Shown: piece after piece, positions 35,515 through 49,200 of the stretch | How the letters are laid out: each line of letters starts with the position of its first letter | Position numbering within the stretch: position 1 is the stretch's first letter | Assembly: GCF_003672135.1 (NCBI RefSeq) | Contig: NC_039508.1 | Span: 12,411,945-12,475,944, forward strand | Direction of reading: 5' to 3' | Source of the DNA: Ooceraea biroi | Taxonomy: Eukaryota; Arthropoda; Insecta; Hymenoptera; Formicidae | DNA: 64,000 nucleotides | Made by a program: the position numbers and the translations under genes | Notes under the pieces: model-generated | What the model was told of the DNA's origin: nothing | What the model saw: only the letters and a program-made list of their open reading frames with translations | The model's database searches: none

Positions 35515-37957
35515 CCATAAATTGGCGAACGAGTGTCCGTCAGGGGACACACCAATTCAGGAGAGATCCGCAAGAACGAAAAGAACCGGAGGAACGTGGA
35601 AAAGGAGAGGGTAAAAATAAGCTCAAGAAAAAGAACACGATGCAGGCGAGAGAGAAGAAAGCGCGTCAAAGAAGAAATAAAGAGACGAACCTATGAGAGG
35701 GATAATAGGAGATTGCAGAGTCTCTCCTCTCTTTATCTGTTTCTGCTCAGGAAATTAAAAAGGACCACCGATACCGCACTGATTTCGTTGCCAACAAATC
35801 GTGTGCGCATCACAGAGTGAAGAGATAGATCGATAGATAAATGAGAGAGACAGACAGAGAAAGAGGAGGGAGCGGAAGGAAGAAAGGAAGAGAGAGAGGT
35901 ATGCCGGGAAATATATCTCCGCAATCCGCGGGCGCTATTTGTAGCTCCGTTGTCAAAGGACGAAGCGTTGGAAGCGTTTGCGCAAACAGCTGCGAGCTAA
36001 CTGCTTATATTGGCCTTCCTTTCTGCTTCGTCCTCGCTTCGCTTCGCCCCGCTTGCACTATCGCCATCGTGTGTCTTTATCCGTCTATATGCACGTCCAC
36101 GCTCTCCTCCGCAACCCCTGGGATTGTCGAGGGTTGCGATACCGAGGATTTAAACCAGCACGAAAAAAACGCGGAATATACACGTCAGACGGCGCGCACG
36201 TGTACGTTTGTACATCGCAGGAATTTGATTAGTTCAGTGATTTTAATTTCGGGCTGCTCGATGAAACGTAAGACCGATAGAGATGCGCTTTGTGGTTCCT
36301 CTCGCGATTGTTGCATCGCGAGGGGTGAGTAATATATGGTTAGATATACTTCTGGAAACGGGATTGCTAACGCGATTCGCACGATTGCATTTTCAGAGGA
36401 TGCAGGAATTGAGATAGAACCCTCCAGTTCTCCCTATAATAGTCGTTAAAACCGGATCGGGTATCGCTGCCGCGTAGTCTCGCCATGTGAACATTTAAGC
36501 GTCAAGTTCGAAACTTGGCGGAAAATGTATATAGCCTCGTAAAATATTTGCGAGAAACTTTATACGTTTTCTAGTGAAAATGAGGTAAAGATAAAATGTG
36601 TTTCGCACAGCGCCTGAAAGATTTTCCAGATACACGTAAGCAAATTAAATTACGGGCTTTTTCTTACAGGTATACCGTAAATTGGGATACCCGCGGTAGG
36701 TTCTCTTTATTCATAGCTACTAATGCCTCTAACCGCGCGGTATATTTTATTTGCGCAGGAAAAGTGTGTCCGTAAGCCAGTGGTAAGCGGTAACAAACAT
36801 ATGGTAATCATATGAGATGGCAGCCGGCGCAAATCCGCATTCTCTGGGTGGCGCGATAAACTTGCCGTAGGAAAACTCGCGGAACAACCGAGGAGAATAC
36901 TTCCCGTGCCCTCGCACCGTGGCGCACACCGACGTGGATTGCATTTCCCGAGAATGCATCGCCTCTCGCACGACAAGCGCCCTTCTATGCACTCGCGAAT
37001 ATAGCTACACGATTTTCTCGAGTTTATTCCGGACCACCCGCCGCGAGTTCTGATCGACTTCGTTTTAAGTGACTTTCCGGACGCGTCCGGACGAAACGCG
37101 CGCGATCCACGAAATACGCGCGTGTCATTCTCGTGAAATGATGTGCGATACAATGCCTCCCCTTTGCATGCCGATGAAGAAGTCCTACAATATGCGATAA
37201 ATTCGATGGGAAAGATGTGCTTCCACCGTTCAGAGCACAAATTCTGGACGTTCGCTCTATACTATGTTACTTTTTATTTTAACTGCTCTCCTACGGACGA
37301 AAACGCATTCTCGTTTCGATCGTTCGACAGCATGCATGATAGGAGCAACGCACGAAACCAGTTCGCTTTCGTCGGACAATTGTGGCCGGCGTGACGCTGC
37401 GAACGTGGCTCTGGACACTCGATAGCCCGACCGGGGGATGAATTAGACCCAACGGCGGGCAGAGATTGAATTACCAGCGCGTGTTTGCGCGATATTGTGT
37501 GTCACCCCCGCGGTTGCAATCAATATGCCGGCATTGAACTTTCAATTAGTGTCACTTAACTCGGCAAACACAGCCGCTCCCGTTCCGGCGACGCGGGACG
37601 CATCTCCTTCCGTTTTCTCGCGCGCGACGCCACCCCGTCTGTCGTGTGTTTAGCTTTCGATATCACACAAACACCTCGAAAAGAGAGAAAATGAGAGGAA
37701 GAGAGGGAGAAAACAAGATAGTTAAGGGCTTCCCGAGTGTTTCTGCCGGGCTCGACAGTGATCACGGGCAACATCGACCGGGCTAAATCGCTCTCGATTT
37801 CGTTCCACGCTAAAGTTACAAAAGACATGTTGAATTTATCGTACTAGACAATAAATAGTTTCATAGTTTCACAGAAAAAAAGGAAAATACCAACGGAACT
37901 CGGGTAAGAATAATGTATCCTTTTTATAATTTTATATTGTCTGGTTTGCCATTTCTT
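35515..37957. other. non-coding stretch
   Basis: A plus-strand frame of 163 codons at 35841-36332 runs into a donor-like G|GTGAGT near its end, and a 177-codon minus-strand frame covers 36707-37240. Neither has domains, a signal peptide or a recognisable family, and both lie in CpG-rich DNA. A purine-rich stretch is at 35.83-35.90 kb. Confidence 0.45.
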
Positions 37958-37961
37958 TTAA

Positions 37962-38680
37962 GGGGGGAGCCTGCTTTAGAACGTTGAAAATAAGGTATAA
38001 TTTTACGAATTTTTTTGGAGAAACTATACAGCGGATCATTATAAAACTTTGATGCGTTTATTAGTACATGTTTAAAGATAAAAAAATTATTTTTTGATTT
38101 GAATATATCGCCTGTAGAGGTCGTCCTGGAGGCACCTTAGTGCAGCCGGCATTGTAAATTGGTGAGCATTCTCCTGCCTCCAAATTTCATCCAAACTGAA
38201 AAATTGAAATATTTTCTTGTTATTTATGAATTCCCATCGTCGATGAACCTTTAATATTCATAAAAACATTAAGTTAAACAATTATTTTTGCATGAAAAAG
38301 TTCAAAAACTTTGCCTAAAAATCGTACTTTTGTGTTCTAAGCTCCACCATTTTGGCACTTTTCAACTTTTTTCTTCTCTCTTTGGTTCATCGACGATGGG
38401 AATTCATAAATAACGAGAACATATTTCAATTTTTCAGTTTAGACGAAATTTGGAGGCAGGAGAATGCTCACCAATTTGCAATGCCGGCGATGCGGCTGCA
38501 CTAAGATTTCTCCAGGACGACCTCTACAAGCGATATATTCAAATCAAAAAATAATTTTTTTTATCTTTAAACATGTACTAATAAATGCATAAAAGTTTTA
38601 TAATGATCCGCTGTATAGTTTCTCCAAAAACAATTCGTAAAATATACCTTATTTTCAGCGTTCTAAAGCAGGCTCCCCCC
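37962..38680 (-). mobile_element. TTAA-flanked foldback MITE, full length (copy C)
   Basis: 719 bp between TTAA at 37958-37961 and TTAA at 38681-38684. The left arm is 37962-38249 (288 bp), the loop 38250-38383 (134 bp) and the right arm 38384-38680 (297 bp). The loop is the reverse complement of the loop of copy B, and the right arm carries the GAAATC/CGTCGC variant seen in the left arm of B, so this copy is inserted in the opposite orientation. Same family as the copies at 20.6 and 34.8 kb. Non-coding. Confidence 0.88.
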
Positions 38681-38684
38681 TTAA

Positions 38685-41600
38685 TATGTACATATGTCTT
38701 TATAAAGCAGTAGGATAGATACATTCTTCCATCAAGATATGAAAGCAAGTATTCTGTAAGTATATGTGAAAGCAGTACAATCATTATCGTACAAAATGTA
38801 TATAATATGTAAAAGTACATCTATCCTACTATTTTCTTCTAATTACTCATTGTATCAAATACGTATATCTGTTTTACGTCTTAATTGAAGAACTGATAAA
38901 TTGATTCATAAATGGATCTCGTTTCAATGATGTTACAATATTGTTTCTCCAATGCGACGGTTTTACAGTCTCGGCATTACTAAATCTGTCATTTGATACA
39001 ATGCGTTTCAGGATAAAGCCATAGCCAATATCGCCACGTGGTACAGTCGGCGTGCGAACTATTTGCTCGGATACGGTGCGGTATCCGGAACACAGAAGCT
39101 CTATTCAATTACGGGCAGCATAGCAGACGACCGATAAGCATCGATTTCGCGAGTAAGGGCGCCTCCGCGTGCCAAGGAAAGCTGACGCAACTCTCTAATC
39201 TCCCGCACGACTTGCGACCCTCTCGATGAGGGCTATCCAGCTACCCCCTACGAGGATCACGATCTTAAGCGTCCCACCGGCGCACCGAAATCTTACCGCA
39301 AAGGTCTGAGCGGTCCGAACGACGTTCGGAAGTAATCACGAGCCACGTGGTCCCATTTAGAGATGTTTCGACGTAATGCCTCTTATAATTCACGCGGCAA
39401 GCGGGGTGTAACTTTATCACCACGGAGATTATCCTTCGTCGTGCTGTGTAAATCGAAACCTGACAGCAACGACATCAAGTTTCGTGATACTTTCACGATG
39501 CTTCACGATACCTCAAATTGTACATGTATATCAGATGTAAATGCAAGTGCAAATGTTACTTATATAAAATATTTCACTGAAATGTTATTTCCAGTGCAGA
39601 ATATTTTATGAAGAAAAAATTTCAAAAAGAGGTTTTAATTGGACTGATTATGAATTAGGTCTATCATGGCACACCTCCGCTCTTCTTGTCAGAATAGGCT
39701 CCAACCTCATAGCTCGAACACGCGGACAAGCACTTTGATTGGCGAGTGAGTTGGCTCTTGCGTGCACGTATGTTTGTGCAGATCTCCGTAGCCGGATTCT
39801 CGACGGAGGCGATCGTGGCCCCGGCATCGACGCCTTTCGCGATGCATGTTAACCAGGTTTATTCAAGCAATATATTTGATAAACATCCGCTATGATGTTG
39901 CCATTCGACGTTGCTAATACGATTGCTGGCACGGTTGCTCGGCTGATCGTGTAAAAGCAAGACGTATGTATCAGTTTGCCTGAAGCTTGTCAATTTAAGA
40001 ACTGTGAAGTTTATGAATGTGTTTCTTCTTGATATTACGAAGTTCCAGGATTCACAATTTGTACATTTTTCATTTTGAAGAATTTGTTACGTTAATTTGG
40101 CATTTTAGGATTCTGATCAATTTGCATTTCAGAAATCTGAGAACCGTTGAATCTCTCCGGAGTTGCTTCCCGGAACACTTGAATAGATTCCTGTCTATTC
40201 GCTGCTCCACGAGGGTGTAGCTGCTTACGTATACGCGTTATTCCACAGCGAACGAACTCGGAGGGGTTACCGAAGCCGAGAAAGCTAGACGGGTTATCGA
40301 GAGACGTCCTAATCATGGCGTTGGATAGTTTACATAGTTAAGAAGTTGCTCCGGAGAGGGTTTAGGATTTAAAGCGAAACTACTTAATTAGAGAACCAGT
40401 TGTGCTCCTCCAAGTATCCTCCCCAAATATCATTAATAAAAAGGATGTTCCAAATACGTGCTATTCTCGGTACACCGACATGCATTTTTTATCCTTACGA
40501 GACTTTATCCGCCCTAATTTTGTGCAACCAAATGGAATTTTTAATGCTTCGTGTTCTTTTTTTTTATTTTCATCTAGCCAATATAGGTACGTGTTATAAA
40601 CAAGGTTAGTAATAAATAAAATAATGCTTCTGCACTCTCTCTCTCTCTCTCTCGCGGATTAAAGTTCGAAAATTGCATAGTGAAAAATGTGAAAATTATT
40701 ACTTTTTTACTTGAGTTGATCCAATAGCTTTTAATAAACGAAACGCGGTTTGGACTATTTTGGATAGGGTACTCGTTAGGGAAACTCGTTAGAGGAACTT
40801 CGGAAAAACTGCAACATGTTTATTTTTACGTACGTAACAAGGCAGTCCTGCACAGAGGAAGCTCTTAGGCAGAAAGACCTGTATTTCTTTCATTTTTAAA
40901 TTTCTCGAGAGCTGAGGTAAAATTCGGATTTTCGTTCTTCCCATCAAGTTCTTCCTCTTATTTTACACCCAAGCAGGAAATCTACCAATTCGAGCGCACT
41001 AATGAATACATTAACACGCTATTAGAGAGTCCTAATGAGAGGATGCGATTAGGTCAGCCGGCGGCCATTAACCGTAACACACGCACTCGTGTCCGATAAT
41101 CTTCGAGCTGCCCGGTTATATGCGAAACCGTCAGGATCCGCGCCGTCAGAAGTGCCAGCCGCAGCGGGTCCTGTCGCCTTGGTAATTAGCGGAATAGCAT
41201 TCGAGTGCAAGTTACGACTCGCGGAGAGTGTTGTGGACTGACCGTGGGGTTCGGCCTAATCGATATCCGATCACTGGAGCAATACGTCAAGTACATCCCG
41301 CGCGCGCGTTTGTCCCCCTCCCCCCCCCCTCCGCCGATTGTACACAGGGCTCCCCCGCACACGTCTATGTACGCACGTATATAATATGCATTCCGCTCAC
41401 CGTATTTATGCATAAGCGCTAATGTGCATCTGGTGTAAGTGCGTGCATTGGGTGGCTCGGAAACATCCGGAGTCGTATCATCCCCTCATAGTCGTCTACG
41501 CGAGTTCTCTGACTGTGGATCGAATTTAATTCAAGTACGTGAAGGATACGTGTACGCGCAACAAGTTTCGGATTTTACAATCATTTTTCATTGTCATTTC

Positions 41601-44600
41601 TAATTTTCTAGTCAAAACGTTGTAAAAATCATTAGAATGATTAATGATAATTTTTCTCTCAGTAATTGTTTACGTCAAATTGATTTCTTTTTACAGGATA
41701 TTATCTGCTAGTGATCTTCCGAAGGATTAAAAAAATCTGTATTATCTTTAGCGGATGATATAATCGATGTGATTAAACCGTTAACGTTACAATCCGATTT
41801 AGTACTTGAGTTTCCGAGTTTCGCGAGGACGGCATCGATTAACCAGCGATTCAATCTTGGAACCGTAAAAGCGACTGGATGCGAAAACGGAAGCTCGATA
41901 ACGTGAAGCTTCGTGGTCAACGAGCGATCTTACATCCCTAAGGCTAAAATTTATAACTCGCCGACCTTACTGAAAACTTTGATCTTTGGTAACCCTTGAT
42001 CTCTCGCGCCTTCGAGCGCACGGTTAGCCACAAATTGGCTGGAAGCTCGCGTAGATCGTGATCCGATGAGCAGTAACAGAATATCGGTGTGGCGCCTTCG
42101 AAACACCCGGTACGTGCGTATATATTTAATCGGAACGATACGTGCCATCACCGCCGCGCTTCAGGATCGGACGGGGATTCAATAATTAAGTTCACCATTA
42201 ATCGTGGCGGTCAGCTGGCCTCACACGAACTGCCGCCGCATCTATCTTGACGATATTATCAGTTAAACATATCCCCGTTCTCGAAAAAAATTTTGATTTC
42301 GCGGTTTCTTTTAATACCAGTACTCTTTAATATTGAATTTTCCATATATTATACCATTGCGAAAAGTTTTATTGATCCTGTAAAAATAACTAATTTATGC
42401 GAAGATTTATGTTTTACAATTAGCTCGTATAAATCTTTTAATATCTCCATATCTCTAATCCGAAGTCTATCAAAATTTTCTTGTTGTTAATTAATATATA
42501 AAGGAATAAATATGTATAGTATGCAAAACTACGTAACAAAACAATTCGGAAGTTCTCCATTTTACAGCTTAATGAAGACCGTGAGAGGTACGCTCCAATT
42601 GGCGGGCAAATAAAAGAAACCTCGGTCCTGTAATTTTTTCCGATACAGATTTCCTCGGTGACCTTTTCCGTTCCCAATGTGGATTTGACAATTTCGACGA
42701 GCGACAGATGTGTCGTGTGTTTCTTGCCGTACAGCGGGACAAAGGAGAAAAAGTTGAACCGAGTCGGACGTCTACCAAAATCGTGCGCGCACAGAGAGAG
42801 AGACAACGGCTGTCGGAACGTACGATATCATAAGAGACTGAGGGTAGATTACAGTTGATACGATGTTCTGATAAAGTGAAGGGACTGTTATCCCTGGGAT
42901 GATAGTAAATCGGAGGAACTAACTCGTTCGAGAAAATCCAGATATCGCAATCCAAATACCGGCGGTCAGTACTAATAGAAAATTTGTATCACTGAAATAA
43001 TGGATCCTTCGCGTGTTTGTTACAGTCTTTTTCTTATCTTCTAGAAAGAAGCTTTATTGGGCAATTTTTCGAAGCGCCAATCGAACAGGAATATTCACCA
43101 AGTAGATAAAACGATGAATGAAGGCTGGAATAATAATCTTTTGAAAAGCTATCAATGATGCGATTTAACGCTCTCCTGAGTACTAATTGGATCTTATGAA
43201 TAAACTCGAACGCGAAAGTGTCCGCGCGGATTTATCAGAATAAGTAGCTATATTTGTCTCGCATAATGTACGAAACGTATAGCTATCGCGGTATTTACTT
43301 ACTTTACTGAGCATTTGCTACGTTTGGGAGACTTAATGGGAGAGGCATTATTAAAGTTCAAAAGTTTACAATTTCTCGCGAAGAATGCATAATAGTTACC
43401 CAACTTGTCTTGAGAGACTTATTTCAAACTATTCCAACTGTTAAATCTTCGAAAATTTCGCCTCTACAGTCAAACCGACTAAATAGCGTACAATCAATAA
43501 GGGAGCTGCTCAAATAGTTTCTTTATAAAGTTATTATATATAATATAACATAATTATATAATATTATATTATATCTATATAAAAATATATAACATATATA
43601 TATATTAATATATTATCTATATTTTTGAAATAATTTTTCAAATATTTTTCAAATATGTTCTGTGAATTTTCAAAAGGATCAATATAAGCGTTACGCATAT
43701 TAAAATTATTTGAAATTTTAAGTACTGTGTTCTATGTACTGTGTACAACTCGTGTAACAAGTTTCAATGGAAAAATATATCTAAAGATTGAAGCTCTGCG
43801 TGACGATGAAGTCTTTTTCACTGTAAGTGACGAGTATATTCTCGAGTTTGACTATCTCTCCCAAGTTCTCACGCACAATCCTTGAGTTACAATTCTATTG
43901 AATCGACGAAGTGGTTCGAGAAAGTCACGTCTGAGAGGCTCTCACATTCGAAAGGAAAACTTAAGAGTGCTACTAACCAACAACATCGTTTCGTGTAACT
44001 CCTGACTTCGTTTTCTTATTCTTACTGATTCTTACGACGATCGAAATCTGGCGCAATTTACACATTTCATCACAGAATTATTTGCCGCGGACATCGTCAA
44101 ACGAGGGAATGGAATCGCTACGTAGCCAACGTAAAGCCACAAATTTTTCTCCAACGATATTACTGTGTAAAGAAGCTAGGACCATTAATTTTTCTCAAGA
44201 ACTGTAAGTCTAATACGTTCACAAATATTGTATACAAGATATGTGAAACTGACTGGAGAAATATCCAAGGGTTGAAAAGCAAGCAATTTCGGTAGAGGCC
44301 GATTACACAGCTGAAATAGGATTCAAGGTTCTGCTGTTTATACTTTGCCCTTCACTTTCACCGTTGCTTCACATTCTCAGGAATCTTCGAAGCGAGAGAA
44401 GAACTCGATCCGCCACGGCGTCACTCGAGCGGAAGCCTCGCGAAGTTAAAAATTGTCTTCCTAGTGTGCCGATGAAGTGTGAGTTTCGAGCACGGCTCAG
44501 CGGCGGTGCGCTAAAGGCGGCCCGTAAATTGGATCTATCAGCGCGTTCGGATGGTGCTATATCATGCTGGAAGCAGCGGACAGAGAGAAGGAGCACCACC

Positions 44601-46269
44601 ATCTTTCAATGTCAGCGCAGAGCCTAGTCGGCCACCCACCCGTCCGATCCCGCGTTTGGAACACAACACAACACGGCTCTCCCAACCCACCCCTTGCGTC
44701 AGGATTGTCGAGAATAGCCAATCCGCGTGCTTTTTATGATTCTCTCCGGCCGACCAAGTCCCCGTCCATTGATTAGACGCCGCTTGATTTGTTGTAATTA
44801 ACCGTAATTAATCTTTTTTTCTCACTCGAATTTTTCTCGAACTACTTTGCAAAAGGATATGCCGATATTTCTCAACATCAATATAGAGTGATAGAGTCGT
44901 ACGTTGTGAATGGTGACTCTAAAATATAGTCTTCAATTTTAATCAAAAAATTACGGGAGTGTGAAATGATTCGCGAATGATGTAGGGATATAAAGCGCTG
45001 GAATCGCGTTTATAATATCAAGTCATTTATCGTTCGGTTATTCCGCATTAACAAGCATCCAGGTCATTAAATCTGTTGCAGCACGATTACCGACGATTCG
45101 TACGCCCAATTTGTTCCGCGATTAATTCTTCTAGCAATATTATCTTTCCAGCGTCATAATGAAGTAGCAACTAAACTGACGCTTACAGATGATCATGAGA
45201 AGATGTAGTGCAGAATTCAAGATATTTATTAACTTCAATCATCGAAATTTTTTAAAATGTAGCTTTTCATTAAAGTATTCAACTGATAACGAAAGAATTA
45301 ATTTACTTATAACTGCAGTGCGTGCAACAGTTCCGTGATATTTGAATATGCTTGAATGCGAAAACGGTTTTGTGCACGTCGCGAGACTAATCGCGGAAAT
45401 CAAATCGTAGGATTATTAATCGTCGCGCCGAATTCGCCTGGGTTGCAGATGAGCAATCCGTATCGCAATCGTGAACTGATTTACTCGACTGTCCCGGACG
45501 ATACATCGTCGATCTTCCATCCGTTGTGACATGCAGCCTTTTTGCTATCTCCCGTTGAATTATGCGCCAGCTAGCAAATAACAAGCTCACGGTATACTTA
45601 AGGTATTCGAGATAATGCCAATGAATTGTCGCGGATACTCGCGCTTTTCTTGTTGAAAATGGATAAAGCGCATGTACACCGCTTGCATAATTCATTCACA
45701 ATCTCGTACTCGTACTGTTTCTTTATGCAATATTTTATGTAATTGACAAAATCCGTTACTAGATTAAAGTAATTTTGCTTTTTCTCATTTATTATGTTAT
45801 AATCAACACGCAGTTTTGATAAACGAGATTTATTAAAATTTCTATCATATTTTTTATCATAGTTATCTGTCTTATCTTAACTAATAGCATGTTCAATATT
45901 AACGAATTGTTACACAAAATTCTATTTAATTGATATTTTCAACTCAACTTTAAAGCATATATTGCTTTACAAGCTGCTCGTCGGATAACCGTACCTCACG
46001 CATTAAAACTTTGCCTTACAGTAAACGCGCGCGCGTGCGAGAGATATCCTCTTGGTCGGAGGGGTGAGTCGTACGCGCGGTCCGATCCGATTGTAGCGAT
46101 TAATTGTTCTTCGGTCGATCGACGGACGTCCGGACGGGGCCTCGACGCCGATCCTCGAGTGCATCTCTCCAGGGCCAATCAACCGCCGAGAGTCTCCGGG
46201 CGTCGAGTAGCGCAGCGCACGCTCGCGCAACGTGAGGGTACTCGAGAGAAATTGGAACGCATCCCAAAG
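38685..46269. other. non-coding stretch
   Basis: No gene recognised. An acceptor-like GCGTTTCAG ends near 39010 and is followed by an open frame of about 44 codons, unidentified. A (CT)n run lies at 40637-40655 and a poly-C run at about 41319-41330. An AT-rich zone with TATA runs lies at 43.53-43.63 kb. An acceptor-like ACATTCTCAG lies near 44381. Overlapping frames at 42.4-42.95 kb and 44.4-44.8 kb have no family resemblance. Confidence 0.45.
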
Positions 46270-46277
46270 TATATATA
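46270..46277 (+). promoter_or_regulatory. TATA box candidate at the head of a CpG-rich zone
   Basis: TATATATA is set in GC-rich DNA and is followed by about 1.7 kb of CpG-rich sequence containing donor-like sites (GTGAGT at about 46468, CCA|GTAAGT at about 47478) and a long pyrimidine tract ending TTTCTCTCCAG near 47980. No clear initiator lies 30 bp downstream. The motif is nearly palindromic, so the direction is uncertain; plus is preferred from the downstream signals. Confidence 0.22.
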
Positions 46278-49200
46278 CGCAGGCACCCGCCGCTGCTCCG
46301 CTGCGAGGAAGCAGCCCGACACTCTCGAGACGGATCGTCCGCTTTGAACCCGGATGTTACCGCAGCACAACCCACTAAGACGGACGATCGTTTATGGGCA
46401 GCTCTATCAGTCTTCCGCAAAAAGTGACATCAGCAAAACGCCCAAGTCCGGCAATTCGATTTGTCTCGTGAGTACCACGACATTCTTTAAACTCATACAT
46501 GCATCGATACATTTTCAATGAGCACCTTATTCGCAATATTTCATACTTTTGGATGGGATTATACGTAGTGGCGCGGATCCGTCCAAGCATTACGCGAACG
46601 CTGGTTATTTACGAAGAGATTAATGCAGGTCGGCAATGGTGAACGCGTGAAAGGAAGGAGAGAGAGTGCATCGCGCGCTCGCGGAAAAGCCGGGCACAAA
46701 AGTTCATAAATCACTCGCGTGGAGCCTCAATGTCAAGCGCAACGGAGTGCGCGCGTCAACTTTAATCGAGAAACGAAGAATCGGGAGTAAGGTGCAAGAT
46801 CCGAGTACGTGTGTAGTGGTGTACAAGGTAGAGCGGAAGTGCAATGTCGTCATTGATGACCGCACTTCGGCGGAGAGAAGCCACCGCGCTTCCAGGTGGT
46901 TTGGCAGTCAAGGACGACTTGGGGCGTCGAGCGATCCCATTTATCAGCATCGACGGTCCCGGAATCCAGGATGCTCGATCTCAGGAGATCGCCGCCACCG
47001 CTGCCATCTCGACAGGATCAACATAGTGCGCGATCGAGAAGGGACGGGATGGGATTCAACTGTCGCCATGAGGAGAGAGCTCGTTCAGAAGGGAAAAGAG
47101 AAAGGAGGAAAAATAATTTGACAGTATAACGAAGAACGAGGAAACCAGAACGGAAGGAAAAAGATCAAACGGAATTTAATCGAAATAGACGGGAAATTTA
47201 AACGATTGTCAAACTAATTGTCAAAAAGATTTGGAAACAATCGGACAAAAGAAATCACGCCCGACTGATGCAGAAGCGTGCGGTAGGAAGAAAGATTGGA
47301 TCAGGAGTTCGCAGTTGGCAAGAAATACAAGCAGGTACAAATGACTTGAAGTTAATCTCTTAAAAGACAGTACACAGGTCGCGTTGAAGAGAAAAACGGG
47401 AAAAAGAGCGATACACGGCGGTACACGCGGCTCATGAGTTTCGCGTCGTCGGTCGGGGGTTAAAGCGGCCGCGGCCAGTAAGTCCCTGCTCCTCGTGCCT
47501 AATCCTGCATTGGCAAGGCAATTAACTCGAAACGGCCATAGGGATCTCTTCCGGTTCAGACGTTTGTGTCCGTCGGTCCGTCTGTTCCTTCTCTCTTACT
47601 TCCTATTCGGCACTCTCGTTGTCGCAACGGCGATGACAACAACGATGACGACGAGGACGGCAGCCGACTCGGCAGCCGTGTGTAATATCGTGGGAGGTCG
47701 CTTAGCGAGAGAGAACTATGTCTGCGAGGGATCACAATATCCTTCCATTCGCCCCGAGGTAGCAGCATCCGACTGCCGCCACTTTGCCTTCTGCAGCGAC
47801 CGGAAAGATAATCAAACTTCTTACCGGGTGCACGAGCGCGCGCGCGCGCGCGCTGAGGCTTCTCGTTCCTTTCCCAGCTTTCCTGGGATTTCCCTTCGTG
47901 TTTCGTCCTTCTCTTTCCGCCTCCTCTCCTCTCCCTCTTCCTCTCTTTCTCCCTTGCTCTTTCTCTCTATCTTTCTCTCCAGCCCATCCTCGCGTCCATT
48001 TTCCCGTTCTTCTATCCGGTATCGCCCGCCTTCGCGATCTCGACTTAGTTATCTGTAACTAAGCTAATCTCAGCCAAAGAGTCGACCTAGCTCGGCAATG
48101 TAACCCCCTTACCATCCCCTCCGTCGCTTAAACACGAGTCCGACCGATCCCGCCAAAGCCTTCAGACTTCCTGCACTAATCCAACTCCCGCGAGGTTGTA
48201 TATGTACGCGCATCGGAGCGCGCTTTCTAACTCTTTCTCTCTCTCTCTCTCTTTCTCTGTCTTTCTAGTTCTTCAAGGCCGACAGTCATCGACGGCAGAG
48301 CCCGTGAGTCTCGTAGACGAGTTAACGACCGACCACCACTTTTATTAGCGATCCCGACTGCCGATTTCGGTCGAGATTTCGGCCGCTGCTGCCTTTCCTG
48401 GACGTGCCATTCCTTAACCGCAACCTTCATTACGAGGCCTTCAGGAATCTACGAATCCGGGAGCTTTCGGGGGAATCGTCACGATCGCGATAGAACTCTT
48501 AGAGGACTTTCCCGAGAACTTCCTTTCGTTCGAGGTCTGAGAGACTGTAAAAAGAATTATTCTTAAGCCGAAAAGAAGTTTTCGATATTTTTTCGCAACT
48601 AACATAATCAAATAGTATCCTGCATCTACAAATCCACGTGTCCATCTGTTTAGTAGATGTTAAATAATAAGAATGGTAGGTGTATTCGGAACTATTATCC
48701 TTCTGCGTCCGAAACAACGCATCTTTTCTAAGAGACGAATTGAAAAGTAGCTCAACACGGTAACCGTTTTCAAGCCGGCACATATTCCGCGATCCATCAT
48801 TATACCAATAATCCAATATTCCTCAGATAAAACGAAACAGCGCAGCCGTGTAATCTGCCATAAACGAGGGTGCGATATTAAGAATCATTAGAGGAACCGA
48901 CTCTCCGGAACAAATGCTCTTTGACGAGCTACGCTCGAAGGTAAATCAAGGAACGTACTACAGCGAGCACCAGAATCGGGGAGGAAAGGAGGGATGGAGA
49001 CACGGAGGTTGAGTTCGGTTGAGGCGAAGCATCGATTGCTTCGTCGAGAATTGAAAGGACTTGATTGGTGATACGGATCGCTACCTCGCGAAACAGAATC
49101 CCCGTAAAATCTCAAGCTTATCTTCCTTACGCACGGGCTGTTGCACGTTCATACAAAAAATCTCGTGTTACAGATCGAACGAGCGGTGATAATGCCGTAA

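Noticed and set aside
35841..36332. 163-codon plus-strand frame ending at a GTGAGT
   Set aside because: The start is low-complexity Arg/Glu from a purine-rich tract, the remainder resembles no family, and one donor-like site is not enough.
36707..37240. 177-codon minus-strand open frame
   Set aside because: CpG-rich DNA gives long chance frames on both strands; no domain, no signal peptide, no recognisable family, and no convincing splice sites at its ends.
38709..38830. 12-bp inverted repeat AGTAGGATAGAT about 100 bp apart, next to foldback copy C
   Set aside because: A perfect 12-bp inverted pair at this spacing is expected by chance at a fair rate in 64 kb, and no target duplication is visible.
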